This document shows positions 1-9,784 of a DNA stretch of 64,000 nucleotides, piece by piece. The DNA comes from Methylocystis iwaonis (lineage in GTDB: Bacteria > Pseudomonadota > Alphaproteobacteria > Rhizobiales > Beijerinckiaceae). The notes below the pieces were generated by a model, which was not told where the DNA came from, searched no databases, and worked only from the letters and a program-made list of their open reading frames with translations. The position numbers were made by a program, and so were the translations under genes. How positions within the stretch are numbered: the stretch's first letter is position 1; every line of letters starts with the position of its first letter. Where the stretch lies: the NCBI RefSeq assembly GCF_027925385.1, contig NZ_AP027142.1, positions 3,310,501 through 3,374,500 on the forward strand, given 5' to 3'.

Positions 1-1297
1 ATGGCCGCTGCCTCTCGAACCGGTCGGGCAGGCCATCCCAGCACGCGGCGTAATCCGCCTGACGGCTTTCGTGCGTCAGGGCAAAGTCTGTCGGATGCTG
101 CGACAAGCGCGACTCGAACATGAAAGCAAGCGTGTTTTCGAGCTTGGCGGGCGCAAGCTCCGCATGTATCGCAATCTCGAACGCCGCCGCATCTGGCCCA
201 TGCGGCAGCATGGCGTTGTGCAAAGAGACGCCGCCTGGAACGAAGCCGCTCGGCTTCGCGTCGTAAGCGCCAAAGATAAGCCCCATGAATTCGCTCATGA
301 CATTCATATGGAACCATGGCGGCCGGAACGTATGCTCAGCGACCTGCCAGCGCGGCGGAAAAATGACGAAGTCGACGTCGCCCACGCCCGCTTGAGCGGA
401 CGGCGAGGTCAGCACGCAGAAGATCGAAGGATCGGGGTGATCGAACAGCAAGGCGCCGACAGGACAGAAGAGACTAAGATCGTATTTGTACGGCGCGTAG
501 TTTCCGTGCCAGGCGACGACATCGAGTGGCGAACTCGGAGTATCGCACACATAAAAGCGCCCGCCCCATTTGACCATCATGACGGAGGGGCGCTGGCTAT
601 CCTCGAAAGCGGCGACAGGCGTGAGAAAATCGCGGGCGTTGGCAAGGCCATTGGCGCCGATGACGCCACGGCTCGGCAGAACGAAAGGCGCGCCATAATT
701 CTCGCACAAATAGCCTCGCGCGGGACCATCTTTCAGACTGACGCGGAATTTCACGCCGCGCGGCAAGACACATATTTCGCCCGGCCCCGCGTCGATGCGT
801 CCGAACTCCGTGTCGAAAATCAGCGCGCCCTGTTCTGGCGCGATCAAAATCTCGCCATCGGCGTTATAGAAATAAGTGTCGGCCATAGACCGCGTCGCAA
901 CATAGACGCCCGCCGCCATTCCAATGCGCGCGTCTGCGTCGCCCGCCGTCGTCATGATCCGCACGCCCTCGATAAAGGTGACGGCGCCGTCGGGCAGCGG
1001 CGTGGGTCCCCATCTCATCTGGTCGATTGGATGCGCCGTCGTCGTTCGGCAGGGCGCCGTCTCCCATAGCGGCAGCTCGGCCGCCCGGAAATTCCGCGCG
1101 TGCAGAACGGAAGGACGAATGCGGTAAAGCCACGAGCGCCGGTTGGACCCTTGCGGCGCAGTGAAGGCCGAGCCGGAGAGCTGCTCTGCATAGAGCCCGA
1201 AAGGGCAACGCTGGGGTGAGTTCTGGCCTCTTGGCAAAGCCCCCGGCAAGGCTTCCGATTCGAACTCATTGCCGAAGCCGCTCATATAGGCCGACAT
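1..1297 (-). CDS. hmgA: Homogentisate 1,2-dioxygenase, 3' end cut by window edge
   Basis: Opens the aromatic ring of homogentisate to maleylacetoacetate in tyrosine/phenylalanine catabolism (cytosolic, Fe(II)-dependent). I read the frame by hand from the ATG at 1297 ([20 protein letters not shown]); it stays open to base 1, giving 432 residues, so only a few C-terminal residues are missing. The iron ligands are visible: His330 and Glu336 in FHMNVMSEF, and His366 in [12 protein letters not shown], spaced exactly as human H335/E341/H371. The start lies 6 bases after the hppD stop, so the two genes are very probably co-transcribed. Identification is firm. Confidence 0.95.
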   Translation of the reverse strand, partial: MSAYMSGFGNEFESEALPGALPRGQNSPQRCPFGLYAEQLSGSAFTAPQGSNRRSWLYRIRPSVLHARNFRAAELPLWETAPCRTTTAHPIDQMRWGPTPLPDGAVTFIEGVRIMTTAGDADARIGMAAGVYVATRSMADTYFYNADGEILIAPEQGALIFDTEFGRIDAGPGEICVLPRGVKFRVSLKDGPARGYLCENYGAPFVLPSRGVIGANGLANARDFLTPVAAFEDSQRPSVMMVKWGGRFYVCDTPSSPLDVVAWHGNYAPYKYDLSLFCPVGALLFDHPDPSIFCVLTSPSAQAGVGDVDFVIFPPRWQVAEHTFRPPWFHMNVMSEFMGLIFGAYDAKPSGFVPGGVSLHNAMLPHGPDAAAFEIAIHAELAPAKLENTLAFMFESRLSQHPTDFALTHESRQADYAACWDGLPDRFERQRP

Positions 1298-1303
1298 CGC
1301 GCG

Positions 1304-2416
1304 TCACTCCGCAGGTTTCAGCGCGCCGCGGCGCAATTGATCCTCTTCGATCGACTCGAAGAGCGCGCGGAAATTGCCTTCGCCGAATCCCTCGTCGCCC
1401 TTTCGCTGGATGAACTCGAAAAAGATCGGGCCGACGACGGTCTTCGAGAAGATCTGCAAAAGCAGACGCGGCGGCGAACCCGCAGCTCCCTCGACGCCAT
1501 CGATCAATATGCCGAGCCGCTTCAATCTCTCGACCGGCTCCCCGTGGCCCGGGAGACGTCTTTCGATCGCTTCATAATAGGCATCCGGCGGCGCTGGCAT
1601 GAAGTCGAGCCCACGTTCGCGCAGGCGTTCCACAGTCGCGTAGATGTCCCGGCACAAGCAGGCGACATGCTGTACGCCCTCGCCCTTATAGGCGTGGATA
1701 AATTCCTCGATCTGGCTGGTCTCGTCGGCGCTTTCGTTGATCGGAATGCGAATCTTGCCGCAAGGGCTCGTCATCGCGCGCGAGTGAAGCCCGGTGAACC
1801 GCCCCTCTATGTCGAAATAGCGAATTTGCCGAAAGTTGAAGAGGCGCGCATACCAATCGGCAAGCTCGTTCATGCGTCCGCGCCGGACATTATGAGTGAG
1901 ATGGTCGATCACGAGGAGACCGACGCCCTCGGGCCTCGGCTCGGCTGCGCCGGTCCAGCGAAAATCGACGTCCCAGATCGACCCGCGCGCGCCATAGCGG
2001 TCAACCAGATAGATCAACGCGCCGCCGACGCCCTCGATGGCAGGAATATGCAGCTCCATCGGCCCCGGATGCGCGGGGATGACCTTGGCGCCCAAAGCGG
2101 CGGCGCGGCGCAATGCATGGGCGGCGTCCCGCACCCGGAAACCGATCGCGCAGACAGATGGCCCATGGCTTCGCGCGAAGGCCGCGCCGAAACTATCGGG
2201 CTCAGCGTTCAAAACATAGTTGATGTCGCCTTGCCGAAAGAGCGTGACGTTCTTCGACCGGTGGCGGGCGACGGCCGAAAAGCCCATCGTCTGGAACAGC
2301 GCGGCGAGCGCCGCAGGATCGGGATGGGCGTATTCGACGAACTCGAAGCCATCCGTCCCCATCGGATTATCGCCGGGGAGAAGGTCGCTCTCTTCCTGTC
2401 GCGCGAGCGGATCCAT
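1304..2416 (-). CDS. hppD: 4-hydroxyphenylpyruvate dioxygenase
   Basis: Converts 4-hydroxyphenylpyruvate to homogentisate, the step before HmgA, which follows 6 bases downstream. The protein has 370 residues, normal for the family. The three metal ligands of the C-terminal VOC domain can be placed: His172 (IDHLTHN), His250 (GVQHVACL) and Glu334 (FFEFIQRKG). The C-terminal GFGEGNFRALF motif is typical. I chose the ATG at 2416, preceded by GAGAGGAAGAAGACA, over an in-frame upstream start at 2455 without a ribosome site. Confidence 0.95.
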   Translation of the reverse strand: MDPLARQEESDLLPGDNPMGTDGFEFVEYAHPDPAALAALFQTMGFSAVARHRSKNVTLFRQGDINYVLNAEPDSFGAAFARSHGPSVCAIGFRVRDAAHALRRAAALGAKVIPAHPGPMELHIPAIEGVGGALIYLVDRYGARGSIWDVDFRWTGAAEPRPEGVGLLVIDHLTHNVRRGRMNELADWYARLFNFRQIRYFDIEGRFTGLHSRAMTSPCGKIRIPINESADETSQIEEFIHAYKGEGVQHVACLCRDIYATVERLRERGLDFMPAPPDAYYEAIERRLPGHGEPVERLKRLGILIDGVEGAAGSPPRLLLQIFSKTVVGPIFFEFIQRKGDEGFGEGNFRALFESIEEDQLRRGALKPAE

Positions 2417-2528
2417 TGTCTTCTTCCTCTCTTGAGAGGCGAGACGAACAAACACGAAATATAGCGGCGCTGCCGGGGTTGAAGCCCTATCTCGAGCCTA
2501 TCGGGATGTTTTTCGCGGGAGACGGAGA
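2417..2528. promoter_or_regulatory. Divergent promoter region hppD / maiA
   Basis: This 112-base gap separates the divergent hppD-hmgA and maiA units and must carry both start signals. A clear ribosome site (GGAGACGGAGA) precedes maiA. I could not assign -35/-10 boxes or an operator with confidence. Confidence 0.5.
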
Positions 2529-3164
2529 ATGCTCCTTTATGATTACTTTCGCTCGTCGGCCGCCTTTCGGGTGCGCATCGCTCTTGCATTGAAAGGGATT
2601 TCGGTCGAACGCCGCTTCGTCCATCTCGTGAGAGATGGCGGGATGCAAAAGAAAAAAGCCTATCGCGAAAAAAACCCTCAAGCTCTCGTTCCCGCGCTCG
2701 AGCTCGACAATGGCGTGACGCTGACTCAATCCGTGGCGATCATTGAATATCTCGATACGCTGCAGCCAACGCCCCGCCTCATTCCGGATGACCCGATCCT
2801 TGCCGCGAAGTCGCGGGCCGTTGCGCTCGCCGTCGCTTGCGACATTCATCCACTCGGCAATTTGCGGGTGCTCGCCTATTTGAGGGACGAGCTTGGGCAG
2901 AGCGAGCAAGCCATTGCGGACTGGCGCAAACGCTGGGTTCACGACGGATTGGCGGCGATCGAGCAGTTGATCGACCCCGCCCCCTTTTGCTTCGGCGCGC
3001 AGCCGACGATCGCCGACCTCTGCCTCGCGCCGCAGCTCTTCTATGCCGCGCGCTTCACGATCCCGCTCGACGCCTTTCCGAAAGTACGCGCCGTCGGCGC
3101 GACCTGCGACGCGCATCCCGCCTTTCGCGCTGCGCATCCTTCCGCACAGCCAGACGCCGAGTAA
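2529..3164 (+). CDS. maiA: Maleylacetoacetate isomerase (zeta-class GST)
   Basis: Glutathione-dependent cis-trans isomerase turning maleylacetoacetate into fumarylacetoacetate, the step after HmgA. The 211-residue protein has the thioredoxin-like GST N-domain with the zeta-class active-site stretch SSAAFRVRIAL at residues 9-19. The Cys of the eukaryotic SSC motif is Ala, as I recall for many bacterial members. It also has the LVPALELDNG and TQSVAIIEYLD glutathione-binding motifs and an all-helical C-domain. Divergent from hppD-hmgA, so the three catalyse consecutive steps. A ribosome site precedes the ATG. Confidence 0.9.
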   Translation: MLLYDYFRSSAAFRVRIALALKGISVERRFVHLVRDGGMQKKKAYREKNPQALVPALELDNGVTLTQSVAIIEYLDTLQPTPRLIPDDPILAAKSRAVALAVACDIHPLGNLRVLAYLRDELGQSEQAIADWRKRWVHDGLAAIEQLIDPAPFCFGAQPTIADLCLAPQLFYAARFTIPLDAFPKVRAVGATCDAHPAFRAAHPSAQPDAE

Positions 3165-3247
3165 AGGCGCGGTCGGCGCCTTGAAACCGGCCGGCGCTGG
3201 CAAATATAGCCGTCATGCCGGCGCTTGGCGTAAAGGAGCGGGGCGCG

Positions 3248-4417
3248 ATGCGCCATTTTGCACGGGTCCTGGATTTCGATCTCGGCGAGACCACGGACCT
3301 TCTGCGAACGCAGGTCGAGACATTCGCCGCGCGCGAGATCGCCCCGCGCGCAGCGCGGATCGACGCCGATAACGCCTTTCCGAGCGAGCTATGGAGAAAG
3401 CTCGGCGCGCTTGGTTTTCTCGGCGTCACCGTCGCGCCGGAATATGGCGGCGCTGGTCTCGGCTATCTCGAGCATGTGATCCTCATGGAGGAGATCAGCC
3501 GCGCCTCGGCGTCTGTCGGTCTCTCTTATGGCGCGCATTCCAATCTCTGCGTCAACCAAATCCATCGTAACGGCTCGCCCGAGCAAAAGCGCCGCTATTT
3601 GCCCAGGCTCATCTCTGGCGAGCATGTTGGCGCGCTGGCCATGTCCGAACCGGGCGCGGGTTCAGATGTCGCCAACATGCGCTTACGCGCGGAGAAGCGC
3701 GGCGTTTCTTACGTTCTCAACGGCGCCAAAATGTGGGTGACCAACGGGCCGGACGCCGACGTTCTGGTGGTTTACGCGAAAACCAACGCCTCGGCTGGCG
3801 CGCATGGCATCACCGCTTTCATCATCGAAAAGGCGTTTCCGGGCTTTCAGCCCTTGGCCAAAATCGACAAGCTCGGCATGCGCGGCTCGAACACATGCGA
3901 GCTGGCGTTCGAGAATTGCGTCGTCCCGGCGGAAAATGTGCTGGGGCGTCCCGAGCAAGGGATTGCCGTATTGATGAGCGGGCTGGACTATGAGCGCGCG
4001 GTGCTTGCCGGCGGGCCGATCGGCATCATGCGCGCCTGCATGGATGTCGTCCTTCCTTATGTTCACGATCGCAAGCAATTCGGCCAACCAATCGGCGAAT
4101 TCGAGCTCATGCAGGGCAAGCTTGCGGACATGTATACGGCGCTCAGCGCGGCGAGAGCTTATGTCTATGCCGTCGCCAAGGCCTGCGATCTCGGGAACGT
4201 CACGCGCAAAGACGCCGCCGCCGCGATTCTATTCGCGGCCGAGCGCGCCACTTGGATGGCGCTGGAAGCAATCCAATGCCTCGGCGGTAACGGATACACA
4301 AACGACTACCCGGCCGGGCGGCTGCTTCGCGACGCCAAGCTCTATGAGATCGGCGCAGGCACCAGCGAAATCCGTCGAATGCTGATTGGACGTGAATTAT
4401 ATCAGGAGACAGCCTGA
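3248..4417 (+). CDS. ivd: Isovaleryl-CoA dehydrogenase
   Basis: FAD enzyme oxidising isovaleryl-CoA to 3-methylcrotonyl-CoA in leucine breakdown. The 389 residues show the acyl-CoA dehydrogenase signatures [13 protein letters not shown] and [19 protein letters not shown]. The catalytic Glu sits in the IVD-specific context [11 protein letters not shown], not near the C-terminus, which separates IVD from short-chain acyl-CoA dehydrogenases. I preferred the ATG at 3248, after AAGGAGCGGGGCGCG, over an upstream in-frame ATG at 3215. First gene of the leucine run; mccB starts 13 bases after its stop. Confidence 0.95.
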   Translation: MRHFARVLDFDLGETTDLLRTQVETFAAREIAPRAARIDADNAFPSELWRKLGALGFLGVTVAPEYGGAGLGYLEHVILMEEISRASASVGLSYGAHSNLCVNQIHRNGSPEQKRRYLPRLISGEHVGALAMSEPGAGSDVANMRLRAEKRGVSYVLNGAKMWVTNGPDADVLVVYAKTNASAGAHGITAFIIEKAFPGFQPLAKIDKLGMRGSNTCELAFENCVVPAENVLGRPEQGIAVLMSGLDYERAVLAGGPIGIMRACMDVVLPYVHDRKQFGQPIGEFELMQGKLADMYTALSAARAYVYAVAKACDLGNVTRKDAAAAILFAAERATWMALEAIQCLGGNGYTNDYPAGRLLRDAKLYEIGAGTSEIRRMLIGRELYQETA

Positions 4418-4430
4418 AGGAAACGAACCG

Positions 4431-6035
4431 ATGGCGGCGCTGGAGACGTCGATCGATACGCGTTCCTCAGAATTTTCGCACAACCGCGACGCAATGACGG
4501 CGCAGGTCGAACGGCTGCGCGCCATCTCCCGCAAAATTCGAGAAGGCGGGGGAGAGGAAGCACGCGAGCGGCAGCGGCGGCGCGGGAAAATGCTCGTCCG
4601 GGAGCGCATCGACGCGCTGATCGACCCGCTGTCGCCCTTCCTGGAGGTCGGACAATTCGCGGCGCATGATATGTATGACGGCAAGCTGGCCTGCGCTGGC
4701 GTCGTGGCTGGAATCGGCAGGATCAACGGCCGTGAATGCATGATCATTGCGAATGACGCAACGGTGAAGGGCGGCGTCTATTTTCCAATGACCGTCAAGA
4801 AACATTTGCGCGCGCAGGAGATCGCAGCACAAAATAGGCTGCCCTGCCTGTATCTGGTCGATTCAGGCGGCGCCAATCTCCCCACGCAAGACGAAGTCTT
4901 TCCCGACCGCGAGCATTTCGGGCGTATTTTCTACAACCAGGCGCGAATGTCGGCGCAGGGCATTGCGCAAATCGCCGTGGTGATGGGCTCCTGCACGGCC
5001 GGCGGCGCTTATGTCCCCGCCATGTGCGACGAGACCATCATTGTGAGAAACGAAGGAACCATCTTTCTCGCCGGCCCGCCGCTCGTCGAAGCGGCCACGG
5101 GAGAGGTTGTGAGCGCCGAAGAGCTAGGCGGCGCCGAGACGCACTGTCGACGCTCGGGCGTGGCCGATTACCTCGCGGAAAATGACGCGCACGCCATCGC
5201 GCTCGCTCGCGAAGCCGTCGCCACTCTGCCGCACCAACGCGCAGCGCGTTGCGAGAATCCACCGATGCAGCCGCGCCACGATCCGGCGGAGCTTTATGGC
5301 GCCGTTCCCGCCGATTTGCGCAAGCAGTTCGATGTCAAGGAAGTCATCGCGCGCATTGTCGATGGATCGGAGTTCGACGAATTCAAAGCCCTTTATGGCC
5401 CCACTCTTGTGACCGGATTTGCGCGCATCTGGGGCTATCCCGTTGGGATCATCGCAAACAATGGCATTCTCTTTCCAGAGAGCGCGCTCAAGGCTGCGCA
5501 TTTCATCGAGCTTTGCGCACAGCGCAAAATCCCCCTCGTCTTCTTGCAGAACACCACCGGCTTCATGGTGGGGAGCAAAGTCGAAGCGGAAGGCGTCGCC
5601 AAGGAAGGAGCGAAGATGGTGACGGCGGTGTCGACGGCTGCGGTGCCGAAACTCACGGTCGTTATCGGCGCCAGCTTCGGCGCCGGCAATTACGCAATGT
5701 GCGGCCGGGCTTTTTCGCCGAATTTCCTCTGGATGTGGCCAAACGCGCGCATCGGCGTGATGGGCGGCGCCCAGGCTGCCTCGGTGCTGTCCCGTTTGCG
5801 CCGCCAGACCATGCAATCGCGCGGCGAAGAATGGTCTCTCGAACAAGAGCGAGAATTCGCTGCGCCGATCCAGGCGAATTACGAACGGCAAAGCGACCCG
5901 CTCTATTCGAGCGCCCGGCTTTGGGACGACGGCGTCATCGATCCCGCCGATACGCGCCGCGTTTTGGCGTTGGCGCTGTCCGCAAGCGCCAATGCGAAGA
6001 TCGAGGATACCCATTTTGGTCTGTTCCGCATGTGA
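4431..6035 (+). CDS. mccB: Methylcrotonoyl-CoA carboxylase beta (carboxyltransferase) subunit
   Basis: Transfers CO2 from carboxybiotin on MccA to 3-methylcrotonyl-CoA, giving 3-methylglutaconyl-CoA. The 534-residue protein has two crotonase-fold carboxyltransferase halves; the glycine-rich stretches [17 protein letters not shown] and [16 protein letters not shown] are typical oxyanion-hole regions. Its position between ivd and the hydratase, with mccA next, distinguishes it from propionyl-CoA carboxylase beta. The start at 4431 follows AAGGAAACGAACCG; an upstream in-frame codon at 4386 would overlap ivd. Confidence 0.95.
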   Translation: MAALETSIDTRSSEFSHNRDAMTAQVERLRAISRKIREGGGEEARERQRRRGKMLVRERIDALIDPLSPFLEVGQFAAHDMYDGKLACAGVVAGIGRINGRECMIIANDATVKGGVYFPMTVKKHLRAQEIAAQNRLPCLYLVDSGGANLPTQDEVFPDREHFGRIFYNQARMSAQGIAQIAVVMGSCTAGGAYVPAMCDETIIVRNEGTIFLAGPPLVEAATGEVVSAEELGGAETHCRRSGVADYLAENDAHAIALAREAVATLPHQRAARCENPPMQPRHDPAELYGAVPADLRKQFDVKEVIARIVDGSEFDEFKALYGPTLVTGFARIWGYPVGIIANNGILFPESALKAAHFIELCAQRKIPLVFLQNTTGFMVGSKVEAEGVAKEGAKMVTAVSTAAVPKLTVVIGASFGAGNYAMCGRAFSPNFLWMWPNARIGVMGGAQAASVLSRLRRQTMQSRGEEWSLEQEREFAAPIQANYERQSDPLYSSARLWDDGVIDPADTRRVLALALSASANAKIEDTHFGLFRM

Positions 6036-6041
6036 GGTTGC

Positions 6042-6833
6042 ATGGATATTCTCGAATCGATCGACGAACGCGGGGTCGTCCATCTGACGCTCAATCGTCC
6101 ACATCGACGCAACGCCTTCGATCGCGCCTCCATGCTGGAGCTGACGACGATATTGCGCCGCCTCGACTCCGACGCGCGCGTGCGTGTCGTGGCGCTCTCC
6201 GGCGCTGGCGGCAATTTCTGCGCTGGCGGCGACATCGAATGGATGCGCGGTCTCGCCAACGCCTCGCCACAGGCGCAGGAAGACGATGCGCTGGCGCTCT
6301 CGGAGATGTTCCACACACTCGATACGCTCTCGAAGCCGACAGTGGCCATGATAGAGGGCGTTGCTTTCGGCGGGGGCGTCGGTCTCGTCGCTTGCTGCGA
6401 CATCGCCATATGCGACAACAGCTCAAAGTTCTCCATGAGCGAGGTCAGGCTTGGGCTGGCGCCCGCGGTTGTCGGACCGTATGTCGTAAGAGCCGTTGGT
6501 CCCCGGGCGTCGCGCGCCTTGTTCCTGACCGCCGAGCCCATTTCAGCAGACAGAGCCCTGCAAACTGGACTAATTCACGAGATTGCTGAGAAAAACGAAA
6601 TCGAGGCGGCGCGCGATCATGTGATCGATGCGTTGCTGTTCGGCGCACCGGGCGCGCAGGCGCAGACCAAGGACCTTGTCGCGCTCTGTGAGCAACGTCC
6701 GATCGATCTCTCGCTTAGGCGAGAAACGGCGCATGTGATTATGGCGCGTTGGGCCTCTTCGGAAGGAGCAGAAGGCTTGAGCAGCTTTCTTGAAAGGCGT
6801 GCGCCAAATTGGCGTCCACGCCGGCAAGCCTGA
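6042..6833 (+). CDS. liuC: Methylglutaconyl-CoA hydratase (enoyl-CoA hydratase family)
   Basis: Hydrates 3-methylglutaconyl-CoA to HMG-CoA in leucine catabolism, inferred from its place between the two carboxylase subunits. The 263-residue crotonase-fold protein shows the CoA/oxyanion motifs LSGAGGNFCAGGDIEWM (about residues 48-64) and EGVAFGGGVGLVACCDIAI (about 105-123). ATG at 6042, 6 bases after the mccB stop, with a TGAGG ribosome site. Sequence alone supports only enoyl-CoA hydratase/isomerase; the specific role comes from context. Confidence 0.85.
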   Translation: MDILESIDERGVVHLTLNRPHRRNAFDRASMLELTTILRRLDSDARVRVVALSGAGGNFCAGGDIEWMRGLANASPQAQEDDALALSEMFHTLDTLSKPTVAMIEGVAFGGGVGLVACCDIAICDNSSKFSMSEVRLGLAPAVVGPYVVRAVGPRASRALFLTAEPISADRALQTGLIHEIAEKNEIEAARDHVIDALLFGAPGAQAQTKDLVALCEQRPIDLSLRRETAHVIMARWASSEGAEGLSSFLERRAPNWRPRRQA

Positions 6834-6834
6834 C

Positions 6835-8829
6835 ATGTTTCGAAAAGTTCTCATCGCAAACCGCGGGGAGATCGCCTGCCGCATCGCGCGCACAGCGCGC
6901 AGGATGGGCATCGCCACCGTGGCTGTCTATTCGGAGGCGGATCAAAACACCCTGCATGTGGCGGTGGCCGACGAAGCGATTAACATCGGCCCACCGTCGC
7001 CACAGGAAAGCTATTTATCGATCGATCGAATCCTGGACGCAGCGCGTCGAAGCGGCGCGGACGCCATCCACCCGGGCTACGGCTTCCTCTCCGAGAACCC
7101 GGATTTTGCAGAAGAGTGCAAACAGGTAGGACTGACATTTATTGGGCCGTCGGCGGCGGCAATGCGTCTGATGGGCTCCAAGGCGCAAGCCAAGGAATTG
7201 ATGGCGCGCATCGGCGTGCCGATCCTGCCGGGCTATCATGGCGAGGCGCAGGAAACGGCATTGCTCGCCGAAGCTGCAGCGGCGACCGGATTTCCTGTTC
7301 TCGTCAAGGCGTCGGCCGGAGGCGGCGGACGCGGCATGCGCATCGTTTCGACGCCGGGCGAGCTCGATCTCGCCATTGAGAGCGCTCGGCGCGAGGCTGT
7401 CGCAGCTTTCGGCGACGGTCGATTGATGATCGAAAAATATCTGACCCATCCAAGGCACGTGGAGGTCCAGCTTTTCGCGGACGCGTTTGGCGCTGTCGTC
7501 ACCTTTCCAGAGCGTGACTGCTCCTTGCAGCGCAGACGCCAAAAGGTCATCGAAGAAACGCCTGCGGCCCTCCCTACCGATCTGAGTCGCTCGATGCGCG
7601 CGGCGGCAACGAAGGCAGCCCGCCATTCGAGCTATGTCGGGGCAGGCACGGTAGAGTTTCTCGTCCAGGACGACGCCTTTTATTTCCTCGAGATGAATAC
7701 CCGTCTTCAGGTCGAGCATCCGGTCACCGAAATGATTTCCGGTCTCGATCTCGTAGAATGGCAGTTCCGCGTCGCTGCGGGCGAGGCGCTGCCGATGGCT
7801 CAGGACGAAATCGAAACCCGAGGCAGCGCCATCGAAGCGCGGATATGCGCTGAGAACCCGGCCGAAGGGTTCATTCCCGCAACGGGGGTCATCGCGCACC
7901 TACGGTTCCCCCAGCAGGACGCTCATACGCGCGTCGACTCCGGCGTTAGGGAAGGCGATCGAGTCTCGTCCTATTACGACTCTCTCCTCGCCAAGCTCAT
8001 CGTCTGGAGTCCAGATCGCGCTAGCGCCATCATGAGGCTGCAAAAAGCGCTCGATAGCTGCGAACTCGTGGGCGTCGCTACTAATCTCGACTTTTTGCGC
8101 GCGCTGGTAAGAGATCGGCGCTTCGCGCTTGGCGACTATGACACGAGCTTGATAGGCGCATTCCAAGACTGGACGCAGTCCGCCGAGCCGCAAGACGAAA
8201 CATTTCTATTTTCAGCAGCGGCGGCGGCCTGGCTGGACGAGGTAGCCAGAAGCGCAGAACGAGACGCCGGCGCCTCTGGCGATCCCTGGTCGCCATGGGG
8301 CCTGGCTGACGCCTGGCGTCTCTACGACAGCGCCTCGCAGGAAGTCGCATTTCTCTGGGATGGCAAATCGCTATCGGGGCGCGTTCGCCCGCTGGGAGCT
8401 AACGCGTTTTTGCTGGAAACTTCTTCGCAGGCGTTTCAAGTGCAAACGAGCCGGGACGGCGACAGATGGACTATCTTCGTCGACGGCGTGAAGCGCGATG
8501 TCGCGATCATTCGGCAGGGAAAACATTACGTCGTCGTTCTTGCGGGACGCAATTATTCGCTTGAACGCTTGGACCTGTTCGCGCCAAGAGCGACGGATCA
8601 AGCGAGAGAAGAGACTCTCCTGGCGCCGCTCCCTGCCCGGGTAACGCGCATTTTGGTCAAGGCGGGGGATCGGGTCTCGAAAGGAGAACAGCTTCTCATG
8701 CTGGAGGCAATGAAGATGGAAATCACGCTCACTGCGCCGCGCCACGGAGAGGTCGAGAATATCTTTTGCAAAGAGGGAGAGACGGTTCGCGAGGGCGCCG
8801 ATCTCGTGCGCCTCGCGGAGGCGTCGTGA
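6835..8829 (+). CDS. mccA: Methylcrotonoyl-CoA carboxylase alpha (biotin carboxylase/BCCP) subunit
   Basis: ATP- and bicarbonate-dependent biotin carboxylase fused to a biotin carrier domain; partner of MccB. Of 664 residues, the N-terminal 450 are biotin carboxylase (FRKVLIANRGEIACRIARTA, ATP-grasp loop KASAGGGGRGM). The C-terminus carries the biotinyl motif EAMKM with biotin Lys627. The ATG at 6835 lies 1 base after the liuC stop; a further in-frame upstream start at 6790 would overlap liuC by 44 bases and looks less natural. Confidence 0.95.
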   Translation: MFRKVLIANRGEIACRIARTARRMGIATVAVYSEADQNTLHVAVADEAINIGPPSPQESYLSIDRILDAARRSGADAIHPGYGFLSENPDFAEECKQVGLTFIGPSAAAMRLMGSKAQAKELMARIGVPILPGYHGEAQETALLAEAAAATGFPVLVKASAGGGGRGMRIVSTPGELDLAIESARREAVAAFGDGRLMIEKYLTHPRHVEVQLFADAFGAVVTFPERDCSLQRRRQKVIEETPAALPTDLSRSMRAAATKAARHSSYVGAGTVEFLVQDDAFYFLEMNTRLQVEHPVTEMISGLDLVEWQFRVAAGEALPMAQDEIETRGSAIEARICAENPAEGFIPATGVIAHLRFPQQDAHTRVDSGVREGDRVSSYYDSLLAKLIVWSPDRASAIMRLQKALDSCELVGVATNLDFLRALVRDRRFALGDYDTSLIGAFQDWTQSAEPQDETFLFSAAAAAWLDEVARSAERDAGASGDPWSPWGLADAWRLYDSASQEVAFLWDGKSLSGRVRPLGANAFLLETSSQAFQVQTSRDGDRWTIFVDGVKRDVAIIRQGKHYVVVLAGRNYSLERLDLFAPRATDQAREETLLAPLPARVTRILVKAGDRVSKGEQLLMLEAMKMEITLTAPRHGEVENIFCKEGETVREGADLVRLAEAS

Positions 8830-9764
8830 CGCTGCCGTCTCGCGTGCAAATCGTCGAGGTCGGACCGCGCGACGGCCTCCAAAATGAAGCGGCGATCATG
8901 CCGGTCGCCGTGCGCGCGCGGCTCATCGAGCTTCTCTCTCGCGCCGGGCTCAATCGCATCGAAGCGGGGAGCTTTGTCTCGGAGAAAGCCGTCCCGCAAA
9001 TGGTCGCGACGGCGGACGTCTTGCAGACAATACACGTTCCCAAAGACGTGAGGCTGGCCGCGCTTATTCCAAACGTCCGGGGATTCGCTGCTGCAAGGGC
9101 GGCCGGCGTGGGCGAAGTCGCGATATTCGCCGCCGCGACAGAGAGCTTCTCTCTTCATAATTTGGGCTGTGGGGTCGACGAGAGCTTCAGAAGATTTTCC
9201 GAAGTTACGATAGCGGCGAAAGACGCGGGGCTGCCCATGCGTGGCTATGTTTCCTGCGCGCTCGGATGTCCTTATGAAGGCGCGGTCGATCTGGAACGCG
9301 TTGTTGATGTCGCGCAGCGTCTCTTCGCGCTCGGCTGCTATGAGGTTTCACTTGGCGATACGATCGGCGTTGGAACGCCGATGGCCGCACGCAGCCTGAT
9401 CCAGCGCATGACGCAATCTATTCCTGTCGCGCGCATTGCCGTTCATTTCCACGACACCTATGGCCAGGCCCTGGCCAATATCTTCGCCTGTCTGGAGATG
9501 GGCGTTGCCGTCATCGACAGCTCCATCGCAGGTCTTGGCGGTTGTCCTTTTGCGCCCGGCGCCGCTGGGAATGTCGCAACGGAAGACGTTGTTTATATGC
9601 TCGATGGATGCGGCGTCGAGACAGGCGTCGATCTGAACAAGCTCCTCGACGCCACGCGCTTTATCTGCGGGAACCTCGGCAGACCGCCGGAGAGCAAGGT
9701 CGCGCGGGCGCGCCTTGCAGGCGAAGGCTTGCCGGGACAGCGCTGCGCGACAAATCTCTCATAG
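8826..9764 (+). CDS. mvaB: Hydroxymethylglutaryl-CoA lyase
   Basis: Cleaves HMG-CoA to acetoacetate and acetyl-CoA, the final committed step of leucine degradation. The 312 residues form a DRE-TIM barrel: VEVGPRDGLQNE at the N-terminus, the metal-ligand region HFHDTYGQALAN, and the HMG-CoA-lyase signature GLGGCPFAPGAAGNVATED with the catalytic Cys. I chose GTG at 8826, which overlaps the mccA stop as GTGA, so translation is probably coupled. The longer frame from 8766 runs far into the biotin domain and is rejected. Confidence 0.93.
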   Translation: MTLPSRVQIVEVGPRDGLQNEAAIMPVAVRARLIELLSRAGLNRIEAGSFVSEKAVPQMVATADVLQTIHVPKDVRLAALIPNVRGFAAARAAGVGEVAIFAAATESFSLHNLGCGVDESFRRFSEVTIAAKDAGLPMRGYVSCALGCPYEGAVDLERVVDVAQRLFALGCYEVSLGDTIGVGTPMAARSLIQRMTQSIPVARIAVHFHDTYGQALANIFACLEMGVAVIDSSIAGLGGCPFAPGAAGNVATEDVVYMLDGCGVETGVDLNKLLDATRFICGNLGRPPESKVARARLAGEGLPGQRCATNLS

Positions 9765-9784
9765 GCAAGGGCGAGGATTTGCGA

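Noticed and set aside
71-2464. Long plus-strand open frames (71-1069 and 1337-2464) opposite hmgA and hppD
   Set aside because: Antisense shadows of strongly conserved genes in GC-rich DNA; they are Arg-rich and have no recognisable domains.
5124-6589. Large frames 5124-6314 (minus) and 5249-6589 (plus) over mccB/liuC
   Set aside because: They overlap two well-identified genes completely, and their translations are compositionally biased without motifs.
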